Source: Rhododendron vialii (Eukaryota; Streptophyta; Magnoliopsida; Ericales; Ericaceae). Taken from it: a stretch of DNA of 64,000 nucleotides. The position numbers and the translations under genes are program-made. Positions within the stretch are counted from its first letter, which is position 1; every line of letters begins with the position of its first letter. The stretch is taken from positions 27,136,561 through 27,200,560 of the forward strand of contig NC_080564.1 in assembly GCF_030253575.1 (NCBI RefSeq), written 5' to 3'. Shown piece after piece: positions 33,791-45,174 of the stretch. Below the pieces are notes generated by a model. That model searched no databases. It worked only from the letters and a program-made list of their open reading frames with translations, and was not told the DNA's origin.

Positions 33791-36571
33791 CCATTTGGGC
33801 ACACACGTGTGTGCGGGTGTGCAGTTGAATAGGTGTGGAGTGTGGGGAGTTATCTAAGTAATTATAACACTTTACCATAACAATTAATTCATGTTACATT
33901 GAAGGTAGTTGTAAAAATAGCTTTATCATTGCGAAATAATGGAAACCACTTTTGTGACACAGCTTCAAAAAAGTGTTCACACCAAAGGGGTAGCCCCTTT
34001 ATGTATAGAATAGAAGAATAGATGGCTGCATACTAATACCATGCATGTGGAAATGCTCAACCAGCAATGCGAAATGTGATTTGATGGGTACATGACGTAC
34101 TTAGTTGGTAACATGGTTGGCTCACATGAGCAAGTTTGCGACAGAAGAGGACCAATGTCTTTTTGCTTTAGTGGCTCCAGTGATGAATCCATCTGGTACC
34201 GTGAGCTATTGTCATCTAGCCGGTAATTATATGGCATTTGCATTTCCAAAATGGCATAAGATACTGACATCCTAACTTGTTTGGTGCTTGAAAAATCTTA
34301 AATGACAACCTAATTGAGGTCATGATAGGATAATCACTTGATAAATTTTGATTTCAGTCTCTAACAAGCAAAGTCTGGTCTAGTCAGGCTTTTTCATCAA
34401 GTCTTGGTGCTGATTTTTCTGATAAATGACTGGGGCTGCAACAGCAACAGGATAACAAGACTATACCAGTAAATCTTTTGCCTGAGTTCTAGTATGCTTC
34501 TTCGACACTACTTTACCTCGCTCATGAAGGGCTAACTCTTTGTTATGGGTTGTAGATGTCCCTTTTGCTATGTTTTGGTTCTTGGGGTATTGCTGACTTG
34601 CTGTGACATACATGGACCAGTGCGCCAATTGTTTCAGAAATTTTAGACCAAGCGTTCGTCTAGCTCAGCACTTAAATTATTAACACTTGATTGGCCATGG
34701 TACTTGGCTGGCTAGCCTGATAGGATAGGAGTTTGTTACAGATACACAAGGGATGTTGAAAAGTTTCTGTACTTTTCGGCCTCCAATAGTTTCCATGTGG
34801 CAGCTGCTACTGTAATTGCTATAAGATACTGATGTTGGAAGGGGAAGATCTGCGTGTGAACTTGCTTTGGTGGTCGGACATTTCCATTTGTTTCCTCATT
34901 TGGTGTTGGTGGGAAATGGAAACCCTTTTTCATAAGTTATTGCAGTGCAACGATAGCAGGATAGTAACTGGTTTTCCGTTAACTAACTTATTGGCACAGG
35001 TTTCTCTAGTATGCTGCCAAATAGCTGGATATTAAATATGTAAGAAAAAGCTTGTATTGTATCCACCTTGATTTCTGGTTATAAATCCCTCAAGTCATAG
35101 ATTATGATGAAGGATAAGTTTGATGTGGCCCCTAAATAACCTTGGACAAGTGGACTAAGTAATGAGTTGTTCTGATTTAATATCAAGCGAAAAACTCTAA
35201 AGAATTTATGATTGATTTGGAAAGATTATTTTTAGGGACAAGAACAAGGTCCCATGAAGGATCATTATGCTAAAACATGCCAACACAAACATTCTAGTTG
35301 ACTTAGTCATTTAGTTGGATTATAAATTTTAATCTATTAGGTTGACTAAGTCATTTAATTGGATTTTGTGGAAAAGTTGTTGAATCTTGTTGCTCTAAAG
35401 TTCAAAGGGAGATTTCTGCTCTTGGTGATCCAAATTTGTGGTTTGGAGGAAGAAGAACATTCTTTACTATGCTTTCCCCTAATCTTATGTTGCAAAGAAA
35501 TATATCTTGGTTTAGGCTTCTTCTTCTTTTTTGTGTGTGTGTGTGTGGCAATATGCATGTCTTTTGGATTTGCATTGTTAATGAGTGTAACATATTCCAG
35601 TCTCTTGAACAACCTCAATGCAGGTTTGAACTTAATGGTTAGGTGTAGAAAGGATCCAAGGTCATAGGTTCTGTGAAAGAAGTCCCAATGTTTGTACCCT
35701 TGTTTGAACTGGCATAGAATCCCAATAGAAAATGCATTATGCACAGTAAGTCATCAGTTTATGGCTTGACATTGTCTTGGAGTCTGATGCCATTTAATCT
35801 TTGAACTGCTTGCTATGGTGATGGATGGTGAGAAAACTACCAATCCATTGTGCTCTTCAAATGCATTCAGCTTGTATGTTTAGGATAAATAAAACTGGCT
35901 TGCATTGCTATTGGTTAAGGTGAAAGTGTGTGGAATCGATGGACACACGGGGGGACATAACAGATCTAGTTGATGTATGTAGCTTTTTTGTTAGACCAAT
36001 TCTTTCTGGTTGCGGTGGTTGTAGACAATCGATTGTATGATTAGTAATTGATAATTTGGTTATGTCTTCTCGAGTATTTCATGGAGTTATGAGGGAGCAA
36101 AGTCACCAATGGAGCATTTGTGGTGGCCTGGTGGGCTTTGTATATTTGTTGAAGGGATTTGTTTTTGGACGGTAATCTACTAATCTCCGTAAATTTGTAG
36201 CACCACTATAACCTGAAGGATAGACTCGCTTCACATGTCTTTTTCACTAGAGAATACATAAAGTTGTCTGTTCTTTGTCCAAAAACCTGAAATCCAGAAA
36301 ATGAGCCATTGCAGATAGGTGAAAGTTGTGTGTACCATTCTTTTCCAAAAATATTTTTCATTACGTTTGTGTATAAACTATATACACGCGCGAGCGCGTG
36401 CACACACGCTAGGGCTTAGCAATCCTCAACTTTGATTTACGCCACATGAGGAAAATAAACCTTCAAATACCTTTCCTACTGAGAAACTTTCTTGTTAGTT
36501 CTATTGTTGTATCTGGGAATGGTGTTTATCCTTTGTGACTTGCTTTCTTACGCAGAAATCTGTTCACTGCC

Positions 36572-39131
36572 ATGCTCCTTTCAAGAGTTTTTGCGAGGAC
36601 CCTATTTACTGCAGCCAAACCCCAAACTTCTGCTGCGGCTGCCTCTACTGCTAGGTCGGGTTATAATCCTCTTGAGGAGTTCTTTGAGGCAGATAGAAGC
36701 CCAGATGATGACAAACCTGTTGTCTACGGTACAATATATCCCTTTCCCTTATTTTTGTGGTGCTATATGTCAATACGTGCAAGCGTGTAATCTGTAAATG
36801 TGGTGTTCATTGATACTATATGGTGTAGTTTGTAGTTGCCTTTATTGGACTTGTAACTGTGAGCTGATGTAGATGCTCTGGATAAATTGTTGAAGAAGGA
36901 AATACTTCTTACAAGAACAAAAACCAATGCAAAGGCACATTGATGATTTTGAATACATGGCTGCTTTTATTGATTTTAAGGTGGACTGGATGGTTGAACG
37001 TTCTGCCGTAGTTTGAATTTCCAAAATGTCATTCCTAAGTTGGTGACACATTTAGAATAATTCAACAGAGAAAACAGATCATACCGTACTGGTTTCTAAG
37101 TTTTAAGCAGCTGTCATACAAAATAACTTATAATCATTCTTTGAAGAATTTTGTATAATCATCCTTTTAAGCAAAAGTCTTTGGTTCAGGGTTGTCTAAA
37201 TTCTACTGTATTTTTATGGTTTGAAGTTCAAACTTGTTTAAGTGAACTGGTCACTGTGTTTTTCTTTATGCGCGCTTGTGTGCACCATGACCATTTTCCT
37301 TGATTAAGGTATTAGATAGCTTGATATACATTGTTGGGCTCATCTCCTAACCGCTTAAGCTTTTGGGAGAGTTGGTAACTTAACATGGTATCAAAGCTTA
37401 GGTTGCAAGAGGTCTTGGGTTTAAGTCTCTCCATCAGCATTTGTTCCCCGGTTGCAATATGCTTCTCCCCTTCGTATTCTGCTTCGTTTTGTCTATGAAA
37501 ATTCGCATCTCCACGTGCAAGACGGGGTTGCACGTGAGGGAGGGTGTTAGATAGCTTTTATATATATTGTTGGGCCCATCTCCTAATGGCTTAGGCTTTT
37601 GGGAGAATTGGTAACTTAACAACTTTACTCATTTTCATTGAAGGGTATCTAATTTTTGCCTTAGAACTGATCCTTTCACATGTAACTTCAAGGCTTTTAA
37701 AGTATGGCCGTAAAGGAGAATGCTAAATACATTTTCTGTTGCTGACAACTATAGGTGTGATTTAAATTCAAAGCTTTTCAGTCTATGGGATCCAGGGACG
37801 TCCTCTCAACTCACAGTATTAGCAGTCGGTCCAAATGGTTTTAAATTGCGATGTGGGTCCATTTTACACTAGGATCTCTTTGGCAGTCTAGGCAATTTCT
37901 CAATGGCTTTGCGACACCAGATCTAGCAGTCGTTTAGTAGTTTCCTTTTTTGTTTCTTTTATTCACATACTCTCGAAGCAAGTTATGAAATATATTTGCA
38001 CTATCCTTTGGTCGAATGCACTTTTTTCTATGGGATAGCGACTATAGTACCAAGGACTCTATATTTTAGGAACCATTAATATGTTTAATCGATTCTAAGT
38101 TTGACAGTGATGTTTTAATATACTGTGTTGAGGTACTAAGAACTGCATGTAATCATTGAGAAAGAGAGAACTCTGTTTCTTTCAAAGTTGCATATCAATA
38201 CTTCAAAGCAGATAGATTTATAGGTATAGTGACAATAAGAAAAGTACTTCAGTTTTTACTTTTTCATGAGATGGATAAAAAAAAAGACTGTTGTGATTGA
38301 AACTTTTAGTTCCACCTTCTTTCAACTTGATAAAATTGGGTGTCTTTGAGGTACTAAAACATTAGTGATTGTTCTTGGGTGAATTCATACCATCAAGTCA
38401 TAATTGTGGGAGATTGTTAGTTGGAATGTTGCATTGGTTATCGGCTTATCACACATTGGTATTCAACTTTGCGTTTCTGCTCTCTCTTGCAAACTGCAGA
38501 TATTGCTATCATTTACGCGTAATTAAGATGACTCTCAAGTCCCTGTTTCCATTGTTAGAGTACTGTTCTTGTAAAACCTTTTTGAGTAATATAATCTAAG
38601 CTCATTTTATACTTATGCTTCTTTATTCCTTCCAGGACGAAGTTGGAAGGCTACTGAGCTCCTTGTTAAATCTTGGGATGATCTTCACAAGCTGTGGTGT
38701 GTTCTAATGAAGGAAAAAAACTTGCTAATGACTCAACGTCAGATGCTTCATTCACAGAACCTACAGTTTTCTAATCCAGAGCGTATCCCCAAGGTAGGAA
38801 TTTTGTTAATTGTCAATTTTAATCAACTGGAAAAGTTTTCTGATTTGCAGAGACTCAATTGACCGTAACTAACTTGTGGATTCTATGGTTGCTGCTGCAT
38901 TCCCTGGAATAAATTAACAACGGTTTTAATTATCCAGCTTTGAGTCTTCCAGCTTGAGTCCCTCTTTTCTTTATTTTTTTCCCTCTGGATTCTGGGTTGT
39001 TGATAGACAGTTCTGAACTTCAGGTGAGGAAGTCCATGTGCCGAATCAAGCAAGTGCTTACCGAAAGAGCTATCGAGGATCCAGATTCTAGGAGGTCTTC
39101 TGAAATGAAAAGGATGATAAATGCTCTATGA
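36572..39131 (+). CDS. uL29m: Mitochondrial large-subunit ribosomal protein uL29m
   Basis: This protein is the mitochondrial counterpart of bacterial L29 (MRP-L47 family) and belongs to the mitoribosome large subunit near the peptide exit. Three coding exons give 140 residues: 36572-36728, 38636-38793 and 39024-39131, all GT-AG in phase. The first 30 residues ([20 protein letters not shown]) form a basic, Arg/Ala/Ser-rich presequence. The conserved core follows: [71 protein letters not shown] and [20 protein letters not shown] splice acceptor (CGCAG) 17 bases before the ATG indicates an upstream non-coding exon that I could not place. Intron 1 holds a TRIM-like element. An AATAAA at 39491 precedes a 17-base genomic A run. 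Confidence 0.93.
37310..37621 (+). mobile_element. TRIM-like miniature LTR retroelement
   Basis: Two direct repeats of about 77 bp (37310-37385 and 37545-37621) start T(G/A)TTAGATAGCTT and end GGTAACTTAACA. Immediately after the left repeat lies TGGTATCAAAGC (37386-37397), one base different from the usual plant primer-binding site complementary to initiator tRNA-Met. A purine-rich GTGAGGGAGGG precedes the right repeat. Nothing is encoded between them. I saw no target-site duplication. Confidence 0.75.
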
Positions 39132-39490
39132 TCATTTCCACTTTGCCTTTCTGTGCGCGTTAGCACTGATGAGGGTTTGTTGGTTTACTGTAACGATGTC
39201 TTGTACTCTCTTCTTGTCAGGGTGGATCACGGATGATTCTTATTCCCGACACTAGTCGATCAGCTTTTCTTGGTTTTATGAATTGACGATCGGCTTCTGG
39301 TGATTTTACAGATGCTACATAACTATATGAGGGGGATGAGTTATATAAGCAACTGTGATTCGTTGAGTGGGTTCTCTTTGGGTCCAAGGTGGCATATGAT
39401 TGCTAGGAGGTTGGATGCCATCTTTTGTTGGGATGTAATCTTTCGTTATGCCCTGTTTCCCTTTAGTCTTTTTAATCTACTACAAAGATT

Positions 39491-39496
39491 AATAAA
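39491..39496 (+). promoter_or_regulatory. Candidate poly(A) signal of uL29m
   Basis: AATAAA lies 360 bases after the stop codon, in sequence that continues the presumed 3' UTR. A run of 17 A begins about 20 bases later. Confidence 0.45.
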
Positions 39497-39894
39497 AAGT
39501 CCCCTTTGTGCTGTTTAAAAAAAAAAAAAAAAACTGTTACTCGTTGAGACAAAGTCTAGGCAAAAATGTTTATTGGTAGTCCACGTTAGTAGTATTCTGC
39601 TCAAAAGAAAATAAAAATAAAAATACAATAAAATTCCACTAGACAGATAGCTTGTTGGAGTGAAAAAAAAAAGTGGCTAGCTAAGGACTGAGGGTAGGAT
39701 AGTATTTAGTATGCTCGTATACAATTCTGCTAAATGAGTTTAAAATGAAATATTGCTCCAACACTAATATTAAGGTTGAATTTTTATGCTGGATAAAACT
39801 GTGGGTTTGACTTCTTTATTTCAAAATGGATTTTTGTTTTTTCGTGTTTGTTGAGCATAGCCATAGTTGAAAACGAGTCGAACAAGCTGAGTAA

Positions 39895-40170
39895 TACTCC
39901 CTCCGTCCCTTTTTTTGTGTCCAGTATTTCATTTTGGGCTGTCCCTTAATAAGTGTCCATTTTGTAAAGTTAGGGGGGTAAAAGTTGGTGTATTGTCTAT
40001 TTTGTCCCTAAAAGTAGATTTTATTTTGAAAAGTTAGTGAGTAAAAGTGTAATGATGATGGGTAAGTAGGAAAAGTGGAGGAAAAAGTTGATGTGAAAGG
40101 TGTAATGATGATGTCTTTTTAATAAGTTGGAATTACGAAGCAGGACATTTAAAAAGGGACGGAGGGAGTA
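39895..40170. mobile_element. Stowaway MITE (Tc1/mariner)
   Basis: The element (39897-40168) has the canonical ends CTCCCTCCGTCCC and GGGACGGAGGGAG and is flanked by TA on both sides (39895-39896, 40169-40170). At 272 bp it encodes nothing. Ends and duplication together make the superfamily call firm. Confidence 0.92.
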
Positions 40171-41700
40171 GCTGTTTATGTTTAATTGAAAAATTAACGA
40201 GCTTCAAAATTATATTCAAGCTTGAATTTTTTATCGAGGGAATCGATCTTAACGAGTTTTAATCGAGCTGATATCGTATATCTTACATTTTTAAAACACG
40301 ATGAGTCGAACAGGCCAAGTAGTAGTAATTGTTTAACCTAAGTCAAAAAGCTTCAAGAATTTCAAAAAACATCCAAACTTGGTTTGTATTTTATAATACC
40401 AAAGTCAATCCAAATTAGCTTTTAACACTCGAATATTTGAATAGTTTATCAGCTCTAAGCAAAATGAGTTGGACTAGCTATTTGAGACGCACCAGCAATA
40501 TCTCTCAAGATAATACTTCACTTATATGAGTATTAACCTTCGAAGGAATTTTCTATGAGTATTTGTAGTTTTTCATCCGTTATTCTAATTACTGATTATT
40601 AGTATATTCTTCTACTTAAAATATGCAACCAAATAAAGCCTAAAAGAAAATTTGACAAACTAATTTCTTATCTCATTGCAAGTCTTTTTGAAAGCAAATT
40701 TGACATGAAGCATGCCACCAACGATAGTGAGAGTGGAAAATTATTACTTCTACCTAGAATACCGTCACGTGGTACTCCAGAAACCTTCTTTACTCCACAT
40801 TTGTACAAGCTCCACCACCAAATACGTTGCTCCGAAACAAATGTGCGGCGAAGGAGACCGCTGGAGCACAGCGTGGAAGTGTTCCAGGAACACCGAATAA
40901 TCACTCGAGAGAGTGAAAGGAAGTACTAAAAAAATATTATTGGATGGACATGTGGAGTGTTTTGATTGGGCATCTTTCTTATCACCACGTCCAACCATAT
41001 TTTAGTATTTTTTTATTGGCCACGACAGCTCACAGAAGGGGAATATGTTGCCCCCTTGTTTGTCTTTCCCCATTAAGAAAGCTCAAGGCAGGGGGCATAC
41101 AACACCCAGTTCATGCAGTGTTGGATTGGAGCACCTGAAAAGAAAAGACAACCTTAATAACTCCCACCACATTTTCCCATAAAAACAATTTTTTTGATTG
41201 ACAATCCAAAAGAAAAAAATAATGATTCATGACAGCAGCTCTCGCCGGTGAGCCGCGGGTGACTCAATCACACCACCACACACGGCACATGGGGGCACAA
41301 CAGGGAGTAATTGTTCCATAGTCCGTGTGTACCGTTACGTAATATTCTGAACCACTTTACAATCATACGTTCTTGTGGGGTCGGTACATTTGGTGGTAGA
41401 CTCTCATAAGAATGTGTGGTGTAAAGTAATTCAAAGTGCCACGTAGCGATATTCCAGAACTATTGTATAATTTCACCTGAAATTCTTACTCCCATCCCAT
41501 CACTGAAGTCTCCAATGTTTGGAGACTTTGTGATCTCACAAACACGATCCTAACACTACATTTGGCAATATTGCAAAAAAAAACAAAACCCTTCATTTTT
41601 TATTTTTTTAATTAGATTGGATATTGATAGTTGTTTAATGACACACTTTTACGACAAAAATTATAGGGCGTTTATGGCAAGCGGATGGGTAGCTTAATGA

Positions 41701-41859
41701 TGGCAAAAATGCTACTTACACAACAATCCAAACACAATATCAAATACAACTTCTCACATATATGTGGGCTCCACACACAACTATGTGTGGGCCTCACATG
41801 TATGTGAGAGATTGTGTGATTTGTTGTGTTTGAATTGTTGTATGAGTAGTGTTGTCAAA
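41701..41859. mobile_element. Hairpin MITE
   Basis: Left arm GGCAAAAATGCTACTTACAC and ACAACAATCCAAACACAA pairs with the right arm TTGTGTTTGAATTGTTGTAT and GAGTAGTGTTGTCAAA. Central part TATGTGGG and CCTCACAT continues the palindrome. About 159 bp in all. Confidence 0.65.
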
Positions 41860-42473
41860 CCCCACCCATCTCATCCCAAATATCTTAGGATGGAATAGAT
41901 TAGATTTCTTGCCTTGTACATCCAAACAACAAAAACAGGTTTATGTTTAAATCATTGTGAATCATTAATGTAAAATCTTAGGTCCCATAACACCAATTTT
42001 TAATGGAAATTACTTTATAAGAGGTTTACAAGATAAACGATTTGAATGTCCTTTTGACTCTAAGATATGCTTACGGGTCACATAAATCAAAGAAATTAAA
42101 GAACAAGTGATTGGATGAGAGTTTAATTTCACAAATTGAAGGGTGCATCATCCCATGCAAATAACATGTCACTTGAATTTATTTGCCTTTTTGTATTTCT
42201 ATTTTTCTGCGATAGCGATCGTAAGATTACACAATATAACGTTTATCGGTCAAAATTTCTGCAATCCTACTATTGACTTTCCAAATTAACCGTGTTTTCT
42301 TTGTATTCTTGTTGTCTTATTGACAGGAAAAAGACAACAACAAAAAAAAACTCAATTTTCTATGTGTTAAAGTGTCTTAAAATGTAAAAGTGCATCTAGA
42401 ATTGTGATTTTTTTTTGGGCGTATTCTTGTTGCCTTATTAAGAGCCCGTTCCAGAATACCTTCTTAAAAAATA

Positions 42474-44088
42474 TTCCCTCCATCCCAATTTAATTGTCAC
42501 TTTTGGGGATTCATGCCACTTTTCAATTGATTATATCTTGTAATTTATAATGTTTTAGGTGATTTTGAAAATATTATATTATAGAACAAATCGAGATCTA
42601 TCAAACAAGATCCATATTGAATATAAAATTCATTAGCAATTTAAAGAAATAACTAGTTTTTATCCATGCTATGTAAGAATTCATTCTGCCATTTTTTCAT
42701 ACTTATGATTTCATCCTTTAAGTGTGTGAATTACCTTTTTTACCCTTTTCACTATGATATACATATATTATATTATATTGTTTTCCCAATTTAGTGGGAT
42801 TAGATTGGATTGTTTTCAAAATTCAATGGGATTTGGTAAATTTCAATATGATTGATTACTTTTTTTCTATCATTGAACGTATTTGAGGAATTGATATTTT
42901 TAGGAATATAACATAATAAGTTGACCACATCTTTTTATTTTTTCTTCATTTTTCAAGTTGGCCAACGGAACATGGCTAAATTACCATAAAAAAATATATA
43001 ACATGACATCCTTAAACCGTTCCATGGTTAAATTACCATGACATTACATGGTTAATTACTTATGATTACATCCTAAAATTCTTGGCCTATATAGACAAAA
43101 ATTTTGGGACGTAAATTATTTATGATTTCATCCTAAAATTCTTGGCCTATATAGACAAGAATTTTGGGATATAAATTACTTATGATTACATCCTAAATAT
43201 CTCGACCTACATAGACAAGAATTTTGGGATGTAAAATACTTATGATTTCATCCTAAATATCTCAATCTACATAGACAAGAATTTTGGGACGTAAAATACT
43301 TATGATTTCACCCTTTCATCCAAAAATATATTTATGATTTCATCCTAAAATTCTAAGCTTATATAGACAAGAATTTTGGGATGTAAAATACTTATGATTT
43401 CATCCTAAAATATACTTATGATTTCATCCTAAAATTCTTGGCCAATATAGACAAGAATTTTGGGATGTAAATTACTTATGATTTCATCCTAAAATTCTCG
43501 GCCTATATAGACAAAAAATTTGGGATGTAAATTACTTCTGATTACATCCTAAAATTCTCGTCCTTTATAGACAAGAATTTTGGGATGTAAATTACTTATG
43601 ATTTCATCCTAAAAATTTTAGCCTATATAGACAAGAATTTTGGGATGTAAACATAATTATTTGTACATCTCAAACTATCCTTATATGAATTGGTCCGTGC
43701 AGCGGCCTAACAGATTTCGCCGGACTAATTTCATAGTAAACGGTCCAAATAATTAACCATGAAATGGTTTCATGGTAAATGGTCCAAATAATTAACCATG
43801 AAATGATAGAAACATACAGACATATTTCATGGTAAATGCTACAAATAATTTACCATGAAATCGAAAAGCTTGTATTACATATATGGTTTAAAATATATAA
43901 ATATATACAATTAACAATGCTCAAAGGGCAATATCGGTATTAAAAGTATGAGAAGGATGAAATCATAAGTTGCTAAAAATGACAGGATGAATTCATAAGT
44001 GAATAGGGCAATAAGGACGAATTTTTAAGTCTCCCTTTTTTTATTCAGTTAGAATAAAACTAGGACGAGTAAATTGGGACGGAGGGGG
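42474..44088. mobile_element. Expanded Stowaway-like element nested in Harbinger MITE
   Basis: It begins TTCCCTCCATCCCAATTT and ends AAATTGGGACGGAGGGGG, with TA at both borders (42472-42473, 44089-44090). Its 1615-bp length is unusual for a Stowaway. The interior is itself inverted: CTTATGATTTCATCCT near 42704 mirrors AGGATGAAATCATAAG near 43955. A 60-bp minisatellite built around the same phrase occupies the middle. Confidence 0.75.
43059..43650 (+). repeat. 60-bp minisatellite, about 10 copies
   Basis: Units begin CTTATGATT(T/A)CATCCTAAA and contain CTATATAGACAAGAATTTTG and GGATGTAA. Starts lie at 43059, 43119, 43179, 43239, 43299, 43332, 43391, 43414, 43475, 43535 and 43595; most are exactly 60 apart, and those near 43332 and 43414 follow truncated units. 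Each full unit can fold, because CCTAAAATTCTTGGCC faces CAAGAATTTTGGG. No unique spacers, so not a CRISPR. Confidence 0.9.
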
Positions 44089-44891
44089 TAAGTACTTATT
44101 TCACATTTTCAAACTAAAAAATAATGTAAATAAAAAATAATTTTTTGATTTTTTTGCACCGTATTAAAGATCTCATTGAGATCTTTCAAATTAGATCTAT
44201 ATTGCATATTTTTATATTTTAATAAATCCATCATTTTTTAGCTTGAAATTGTCTTCTTAAAAAATAAGTACTTATTTCAAGTTTCGGAACGGGGCCTAAC
44301 TTCCAAGTAGGCTGTTTGTGTAAATTTCTTTATAATCTTGTAACCTTGTTAACAGCCCAGTAGTAGGCTATCAATCTTATAACGAAAATAAATTAAATAC
44401 ATCGATATAAATATTTATTTTTTTCAAATTAATTAAATTGCGACACCTTGTTAGAGCATAACATTTCGACATGGCTCATAATGTATACTCCATTGGTAAA
44501 GGTGAATTGGGTTCCTCATTCGTGGGTGATGAAATCAATGCCTGTGAAAATCTCAGAACCCCCCACACATATAGAAAAATCAAAAGTCAAAGCACGGCAG
44601 TATCCAGTCAGGACAGGACCGTCCTTTTCACTGCAGGTGACTCTATCAATCCCCCCCCTGCCCATAACTGCCCGTCCTGCCCCCCTGCCCGTCCCCCTAG
44701 TACCAAGTACACCTTTCCCTTTTGCCGTCTGGCGCCCCCCTCACGACATCACTTCCCCACCCCCCCTTCTCTCTCTCTCTCTCCGCATATATATACAAAT
44801 CCCTCTCTCGATATGTCACTATTTTATTTTCTCTCTCTACATGCCGCTACTTCTCTCTCTCAATCTCGATCGTGAAAATCCTCCCCCTCTT

Positions 44892-44895
<4 letters not shown>

Positions 44896-44928
<33 letters not shown>
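44896..44928 (+). repeat. (CT)n tract in SUO leader
   Basis: A long CT run lies about 250 bases before the SUO start codon, within what should be the promoter or 5' UTR. Confidence 0.75.
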
Positions 44929-44932
<4 letters not shown>

Positions 44933-45030
44933 TTGCTCGCTGTCACTCTCACTCCCTTGGATCTGAAATCGGAGGCTCCAAGCTCGGATTAGATCGACGA
45001 TTTCCGCCCCCCTTATCAAATCCCAGTCGA

Positions 45031-45120
45031 ATTAGGGTTTCTTCGCCGGTACGATGAGGGAGAGCGGCGTCTCGAGGCGATCTAGGGTTTTGCGCCGCCG
45101 GAATTGGTGAATTAGGGTTT
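45031..45120 (+). promoter_or_regulatory. Three telo-box-like motifs in SUO leader
   Basis: TTAGGGTTT or CTAGGGTTT occurs three times, at about 45032, 45082 and 45112 (complement AAACCCTA, the plant telo-box). Telo-boxes are common near the start sites of broadly expressed plant genes and are bound by TRB-type factors; binding here is inferred. Confidence 0.5.
45054..45110 (+). CDS. Upstream ORF of 18 codons in SUO leader
   Basis: ATG at 45054 opens an 18-residue Arg-rich frame (MRESGVSRRSRVLRRRNW) that closes before the main start. Two further upstream ATGs exist at 45131 (39 residues, ends inside the main ORF at 45250) and 45162 (10 residues, overlapping the main start). If these bases are in the mature leader, the main ATG is the fourth. 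Translation is not shown by sequence alone. Confidence 0.4.
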   Translation: MRESGVSRRSRVLRRRNW

Positions 45121-45174
45121 TTTCGGATTGATGTTTCTCGTCGGAGCTGAAATCGGGGAAGATGCAAGGGTATT

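Larger units (their letters stand above)
25774..36571. other. Long intergenic region, NAT6 to uL29m
   Basis: About 10.8 kb without a supported gene. The NAT6 promoter and 5' UTR lie at its left edge (CT-rich on the plus strand at 25775-25806, hence GA-rich in the NAT6 transcript). Identified contents are a hAT-like foldback element (27155), a SINE (27888), a 78-bp duplication (28472), a MITE with perfect 31-bp ends (28901), a GA microsatellite (30039-30062), a palindromic element (30267), a Harbinger-like element (30720) inside an older palindrome, a CT tract (33009-33030) and a ~97-bp tandem repeat (33299-33790). From 33.8 to 36.5 kb nothing is recognisable; part of it is probably the uL29m 5' UTR intron, since an acceptor (CGCAG, 36551-36555) lies just before the uL29m start codon. 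Confidence 0.5.
42439..44299. mobile_element. PIF/Harbinger-like element, host of a Stowaway
   Basis: The outer element (42442-44296) begins GAGCCCGTTCC and ends GGAACGGGGCC, with the 3-bp duplication TAA on both sides (42439-42441, 44297-44299). Both arms carry TTCTTAAAAAATA and AAGTACTTATTTCA. Without the inserted Stowaway it would be only about 240 bp, a normal MITE size. Confidence 0.75.
39132..45174. other. Intergenic region, uL29m to SUO
   Basis: Contains the uL29m 3' UTR, a Stowaway MITE (39897), a possible MITE near 41300-41480 with weak ends, a hairpin MITE (41701), the nested transposon complex at 42442-44296 and the SUO leader with a CT tract (44896-44928). The stretch 40170-41300 shows only open frames with no recognisable content. 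Confidence 0.5.

Noticed and set aside
39518..39533. Poly(A) run after uL29m taken as evidence for a retrocopy
   Set aside because: The gene has two coding introns with conserved positions, so it is not a processed copy; the run is genomic A sequence near the 3' end.
40680..41000. Overlapping 74-78 residue frames on both strands
   Set aside because: No known domain or splice context; treated as chance frames in intergenic DNA.
43059..43650. Regular 60-bp repeats resembling a CRISPR array
   Set aside because: Whole units repeat head to tail with no unique spacers, no cas genes are present and the host is a plant. It is a minisatellite.
44448..45057. Overlapping open frames of 111-172 residues
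   Set aside because: They are produced by the CT microsatellite and C-rich leader of SUO, with Ser/Leu-repeat translations and no homology I recognise.
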